DNA of 36,167 nt. Source: Methanobacteriota archaeon (lineage in GTDB: Bacteria > Myxococcota > UBA727 > JABDBI01). The stretch spans positions 1 to 36,167 of the forward strand of contig JABDBI010000017.1 of the NCBI GenBank assembly GCA_013288705.1, in the 5' to 3' direction. Below the pieces are notes generated by a model. That model did no database searches, was not told where the DNA came from, and worked only from the letters and a program-made list of their open reading frames with translations. Shown piece after piece: positions 32,477 to 36,167 of this stretch; position 1 is the first letter of the stretch; each line of letters starts with the position of its first letter. The position numbers and the translations under genes are program-made.

Positions 32477-32767
32477 TTAAGCGGGTTTAGTTTGATTGAT
32501 GCGCTCGCGCAACTCTTTGCCGACGGTAAAAAAGGGCACCCACTTTTTAGGGACCGAAACCTTTTCGCCTGTACGCGGGTTACGCGCTGCCCGCGAGCCA
32601 CGAAGCTTGGCCACAAATGCACCAAAGCCACGAATTTCGATGCGATCATGTCTGGCTAGCGCCAAGGTCATCGAATCAAAAATGGTGTTTACGACAATTT
32701 CAACGTCATGCCGAGGAATACCTGGCGTTTGCGCTGTAATTTCGTCAATCAACTCGCTTTTTGTCAT
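32477..32767 (-). CDS. ihfB: Integration host factor/HU family DNA-binding protein, IHF-beta-like
   Basis: 96 aa. MTKSELIDEI begins the dimerisation helices. The beta arm carries RIEIRGFGAFVAKLRGSRAA and RNPRTGEKVSVP with the intercalating Pro in ARNPRTGE, and the end reads FTVGKELRERIN. The MTKSEL start and GKELR end favour the IHF-beta branch over HU. It bends DNA as a dimer and helps regulatory and recombination complexes form. It is the first gene of the operon with the cinA-like gene, the mutase and meaB. Confidence in the family is high; alpha versus beta is a moderate call. Confidence 0.9.
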   Translation of the reverse strand: MTKSELIDEITAQTPGIPRHDVEIVVNTIFDSMTLALARHDRIEIRGFGAFVAKLRGSRAARNPRTGEKVSVPKKWVPFFTVGKELRERINQTKPA

Positions 32768-32921
32768 CGCAGCACAACCTCTCTCTTAGATTGGCAGTGT
32801 ACGCATAAAGTATGGAAAACAACAAGAGTTTGGCCAAGACAAAAGTGACTCAGATCCGCAGACCGGCCGCCGCAGCGCAAACTCGTTATATATAAGTAAG
32901 CGCGAAAAAATGGGGGGCGAC

Positions 32922-35300
32922 ATGAACAGGGTTATAGCAATGGGAGCATCTGGTTTGATGCTGCTGGCTTCTTGTACTATGTCGCAGACCGGTGATTCTA
33001 CCCAAAAGAGCAGTGGACAACAGGGGTTAACAAGCGTTGGGCAGGCAGGGAATGCGAATGTCTCTAGCGGCACGACCAGCACCGGCAATGGTGCTACGGC
33101 TGCTTCGGCTAGTAGTAGTTCTAGTAGTTCGCCACAATTGGCCCAGAATTATGGGAAATTGGCGCTTTCTTTTGAAAAGAACCTTGGCCAAACCGGCATT
33201 CAGGCACAATTCATTGCCAAGTCATCGAGTTACAGCGTCTTTTTAGCGCCAGATAAAATGGTATTTGATATCGCGATCGATGTCCCCACCCATTCAAGTA
33301 TGCTGCAAATTACTCCAGATCAACCAAACCAAGGGTTACCTAGCACCTTCGCCGCGTTGCAGGTGAATTTGGTGGGAGCAAATCCGAGCGCGCAAGGAAG
33401 CACGCAGAATACCCAGCCGGGGGTCAGCAACTATCTCATTGGCAGTGACGCAAGCAAATGGATTACCAATCTCCAGCAAAGTGGCCAGGTCACTTTCAAA
33501 AGTGTGTATCCCGGTATAGATGTTGTCTATTACGGTAGTCCACAGATCATTGAGCACAACTTCGTAGTGGCGGCGGGCGCAGATCCCAAGATAATTCGCT
33601 TAAGTTTTGTGGGAAATCAGAGTTTATCCATCGACACGTCTGGAAATCTCGTGATTACACTCAACAAGCAGGCGGAAGTCCTTTTTGCTAAACCAAACGC
33701 GTATCAAACCTCGGCGAGCGGAACGAAAACGACTGTGGATGCGCAATACATGCTGCTAAGCCCTACCGACGTGGGGTTCACACTTGGGGCACATGACAAG
33801 TCAGCGTCGGTCGTGATTGATCCTTTAGTGATCCCCATTAAGAATTTTAAAGGTCCTGTCCCCACACTCACTTACTCAACTTTTCTTGGGGGCAGCAGCA
33901 ACGATGTTGGTTTCGGCGTTGCGATCGATAGCAGCGGCAATGCGTATGTAGTTGGCTATACAAAATCAAGCGATTTTCCCACCACCACTGGGGTCTATCA
34001 AACCACGCTCTCTGGAACCACCTTTGATGCTTTTGTGACGAAACTTAATTCAAATGGTACGGCAAAGACCTACTCCACATATCTTGGCGGAAGTTCTGGC
34101 AATACGCTGGCAAATAGCATCGCGGTAGACTCCAGCGGTAATGCCTATATTACTGGCTACACGACGTCGTCGAACTTCCCCACTGCCGGCACCCCTTTTC
34201 AGTCAACATTTGGTGGAGGGAGCTATGACGCTTTCGTGAGCAAACTGAGTTCCGATGGAACTGCTCTCACCTATTCGTCTTTTCTCGGTGGCTCGGGCTT
34301 TGATCGCGGAGCAGGAATTGCTCTCGACACGGTAGCGACCGGATGCACAACCGCGGGATCAGCCTGTGCTGTTGTTGTGGGCACTACTGCGTCCTCCAAT
34401 TTTTCAACGACGTCTGGCGTTGTGCAAACCAGCTTTGGTGGTGGAGCAGCTGATGCTTTTCTAGCAAAAATTAGTGCTGATGGAACTGCGCTACTCACCT
34501 CCACGTATTTGGGCGGTTCCAATCGAGAACTCGGAATTGGGGTGACGCTTGATACAAGCGGAAACATTTATGTTGTCGGCGAAACAAAATCCACGGACTT
34601 CCCAACAACAAGCCCCTATCAATCATCTAATGCCGGCGGCAAAGATGCTTTCGTCGTAGAGCTTAACTCGGATGCCACATCCGTCACATTCTCGACCTAC
34701 CTAGGGGGAAGCGGTGATGATACCCCTGCAGGAATTGTTCTCAACAATAATCCCGACATCTTTATCGTGGGTACAACCACATCCTCTGACTTTCCTGTCG
34801 CCCATGCACTCTATGGACAGGGCGCCCTCAACTCGAATCCCCATCTATTCGTTACGAGAATAGCGTCGGGCGGAGCGAGCCTAGTCTCATCGACCTATTT
34901 CGGCGGCAGCGGAACAGACGAGGCACAAGGGTTTCAAGGCATTGCGATTACTGATAGTGCAAACGATGTTTATGTTGCAGGCGACACCACTTCGACTGAT
35001 CTCCCAATGAACTCGCTGAATACTCTTTTTTCAACCTATCCGAGCGGTGCGACGTCAAGCGGGTTTATCGCGCACCTAAGCTTAAACAATGTTGGCAGTG
35101 AGTCTCTTATTGCTGACACCTATCTCGGCGGCAGCAGTGATCAGGATATTTGTGTCGGCATTATCGGGCCTGGAACCAACCCAAACCTGGTCTACGCTGT
35201 TGGCCAAGGCCAGAGCAATTTTCCCACCACCGCCGGTGCAGCGCAAACGACATCGGGTGGTGGAGATGACGCCTTTTTGTCAAAGATCACCAATCTCTAG
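32922..35300 (+). CDS. SBBP-repeat (seven-bladed propeller) lipoprotein
   Basis: 792 aa from the ATG at 32922, which has GGGGGG just upstream; an in-frame ATG at 32910 is less suitable. The lipobox LLASC gives Cys18. After a Ser/Thr/Gly-rich stalk comes the N-terminal domain usual in front of these repeats (LALSFEKNLGQTGIQAQFIA, then SNYLIGSDASKWITNLQQSG and VYPGIDVVYYG). From about residue 310 there are seven copies of a unit built on TYSTYLGGSS..D...G.A.D..GN.YV.G.T.S..FPT. Seven units match one complete beta-propeller. Such proteins are displayed on the outer membrane or secreted in several Gram-negative phyla and are thought to bind proteins or glycans. It ends 8 bp from the convergent gene. 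Confidence 0.93.
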   Translation: MNRVIAMGASGLMLLASCTMSQTGDSTQKSSGQQGLTSVGQAGNANVSSGTTSTGNGATAASASSSSSSSPQLAQNYGKLALSFEKNLGQTGIQAQFIAKSSSYSVFLAPDKMVFDIAIDVPTHSSMLQITPDQPNQGLPSTFAALQVNLVGANPSAQGSTQNTQPGVSNYLIGSDASKWITNLQQSGQVTFKSVYPGIDVVYYGSPQIIEHNFVVAAGADPKIIRLSFVGNQSLSIDTSGNLVITLNKQAEVLFAKPNAYQTSASGTKTTVDAQYMLLSPTDVGFTLGAHDKSASVVIDPLVIPIKNFKGPVPTLTYSTFLGGSSNDVGFGVAIDSSGNAYVVGYTKSSDFPTTTGVYQTTLSGTTFDAFVTKLNSNGTAKTYSTYLGGSSGNTLANSIAVDSSGNAYITGYTTSSNFPTAGTPFQSTFGGGSYDAFVSKLSSDGTALTYSSFLGGSGFDRGAGIALDTVATGCTTAGSACAVVVGTTASSNFSTTSGVVQTSFGGGAADAFLAKISADGTALLTSTYLGGSNRELGIGVTLDTSGNIYVVGETKSTDFPTTSPYQSSNAGGKDAFVVELNSDATSVTFSTYLGGSGDDTPAGIVLNNNPDIFIVGTTTSSDFPVAHALYGQGALNSNPHLFVTRIASGGASLVSSTYFGGSGTDEAQGFQGIAITDSANDVYVAGDTTSTDLPMNSLNTLFSTYPSGATSSGFIAHLSLNNVGSESLIADTYLGGSSDQDICVGIIGPGTNPNLVYAVGQGQSNFPTTAGAAQTTSGGGDDAFLSKITNL

Positions 35301-35308
35301 AAGATCAA

Positions 35309-36167
35309 TTAGGGCGTTCTAAGTTGTTGGAATGCAGCCTGAAAGGAAGCCATGTCCCCTTGTGCAAACGCCGCATCAAAAGATCGCTCCTGACTCCCGA
35401 GCGCAACCTGCCTTGCAATGCCCCGCAGCACGGATGCCTCAATGGTATTTGCAGTGGCTCTGCTGTGAAACGCTTTTTGATTTAAGATATTCAGCCTAAC
35501 AGACTTGCCATCGGGCCGTACTTCCGCATATGGGACGCCATCCTCACCAGTGAACCTAATGGCATAACCCGGATTCTCTGCCGTGCCACGCGCCAAATCT
35601 AACACCGACTTTGCCTTGTTCTCCGGATGCGTGGCAAGTGTGTTTTGGGGATTTTGTTCCCCGAGTAACAAGTCCACTTGATCGACCGCCTGTGTGTTGA
35701 TGTTGCGCTTATTCAGAAATTCCGACATCACACGCAGGTTACTTATGCTCACCACGCGTTGTCTGCTATCAACAGTGGCAATTTGCGGGGGAGTCTCACC
35801 ACGCTCCACTGCAGTATCGTAGATATTTGTCACGGCATCTCGGGGAACACCCACGAGCAACCTTGCGCTTGCGTTCGCATGGCCAGCCAGCAATGCGGTC
35901 GTGTTCACAAAACGCCCGCGATCTGCAGCAGGGGCAGCCGGATCCCTTGCGCGCGCATCAGCCCGCTCAACAATGCCCACATATCCTGGCTCTCCCCGAT
36001 ATGCTGCCACCACCGACGTGACCTTCCCTTGGCTGAGCAGCGCCTGCATCTTGGGATCAAGCGTCACGCAATCGCAGACAATATTTTGCCTCTCCCCCCG
36101 CGTCGCTGATCGCGTCGATAGATCCTCTAGCACCAGTTCCTTGACCATATACGCAACGTCTTGCGTT
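35309..36167 (-). CDS. Unrecognised protein, N-terminus beyond the window
   Basis: At least 285 aa. The frame has an ATG at 36148 but stays open to the right edge (reading TQDVAY before it), so the true start probably lies outside. No signal peptide is visible. The composition is mixed and soluble, rich in Ala, Arg, Val and Asn, with no low-complexity runs. Segments include VVAAYRGEPGYVGIVERADA, ARLLVGVPRDAVTNIYDTAV, VISISNLRVMSEFLNKRN-like (VVSISNLRVMSEFLNKRN) and a GYAIRFTGEDGVPYAEVRPD stretch that looks like beta hairpins. I do not recognise a family. It converges on the SBBP gene with only 8 bp between stop codons and has no separate terminator. Confidence 0.7.
   Translation of the reverse strand, partial: TQDVAYMVKELVLEDLSTRSATRGERQNIVCDCVTLDPKMQALLSQGKVTSVVAAYRGEPGYVGIVERADARARDPAAPAADRGRFVNTTALLAGHANASARLLVGVPRDAVTNIYDTAVERGETPPQIATVDSRQRVVSISNLRVMSEFLNKRNINTQAVDQVDLLLGEQNPQNTLATHPENKAKSVLDLARGTAENPGYAIRFTGEDGVPYAEVRPDGKSVRLNILNQKAFHSRATANTIEASVLRGIARQVALGSQERSFDAAFAQGDMASFQAAFQQLRTP

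Noticed and set aside
1..36167. tRNA, rRNA or riboswitch genes
   Set aside because: No T-loop signature, rRNA-like stretch or known riboswitch core was seen by eye. A covariance-model scan would be needed to exclude small RNAs fully.

Overview
The window is one contiguous piece of a Gram-negative bacterial chromosome. A BamA homologue, a class A penicillin-binding protein, exported lipoproteins, IHF, RpmF and Dam-type genes point to a diderm. A methylmalonyl-CoA mutase with its MeaB chaperone, an SBBP-repeat lipoprotein, an RsbRD-type sensor domain and a lipoprotein M3 peptidase are most reminiscent of deltaproteobacteria in the broad sense (Myxococcota/Bdellovibrionota-like). That placement is inference; no rRNA or other decisive marker is present. 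No tRNA, rRNA, CRISPR array, IS transposase or prophage gene was seen.

Region 1 (1-5.7 kb), accessory. The tail of an iron/heme-type ABC ATPase is followed by five tandem paralogous genes for small secreted lipoprotein-like proteins. They share an almost invariant signal peptide and cysteine, followed by unrelated-looking low-complexity linkers, a Trp-Ser/Thr motif and hydrophobic helices. Each gene has its own ribosome binding site, and four of the five are followed by a clear intrinsic terminator. Four share a TTGC-type element about 85 bp upstream of the start. A secreted ankyrin-like repeat protein follows.

Region 2 (5.7-12.7 kb), accessory. Two minus-strand genes encode exported Ala/Ser-rich proteins of 334 and 1546 aa that share a signal-peptide style and a C-terminal KLRN-helix-EEKRA tail. 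After them come a 240-bp MITE-like palindrome, a RelB/DinJ antitoxin with a collapsed toxin remnant, and a truncated AAA-ATPase fragment next to two 33-bp tandem repeats. This stretch looks like a graveyard of mobile or addictive elements.

Region 3 (12.7-36 kb), mostly housekeeping. Minus-strand operons are dam-like methylase/yceD/rpmF/gpsA (overlapping or closely spaced), bamA/pyrC/greB (ATGA/TGATG overlaps) and ihfB/cinA-like/mcm/meaB. Plus-strand genes are a PBP1A, an RsbRD-like protein, PspA, a response regulator (with a near-consensus promoter placing the transcript start at the ATG) and a seven-repeat SBBP lipoprotein. A HEAT-repeat membrane protein, a zinc-finger/Tudor-like small protein and an M3 oligopeptidase lipoprotein are on the minus strand. 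An unrecognised gene runs off the right edge.

At least three families of short palindromic, non-coding elements are scattered between genes, mostly at gene ends. One has supplied the last 16 codons of greB. The best candidates for something undescribed are the five-gene lipoprotein array and the pair of giant/small Ala-Ser-rich exported proteins next to it.
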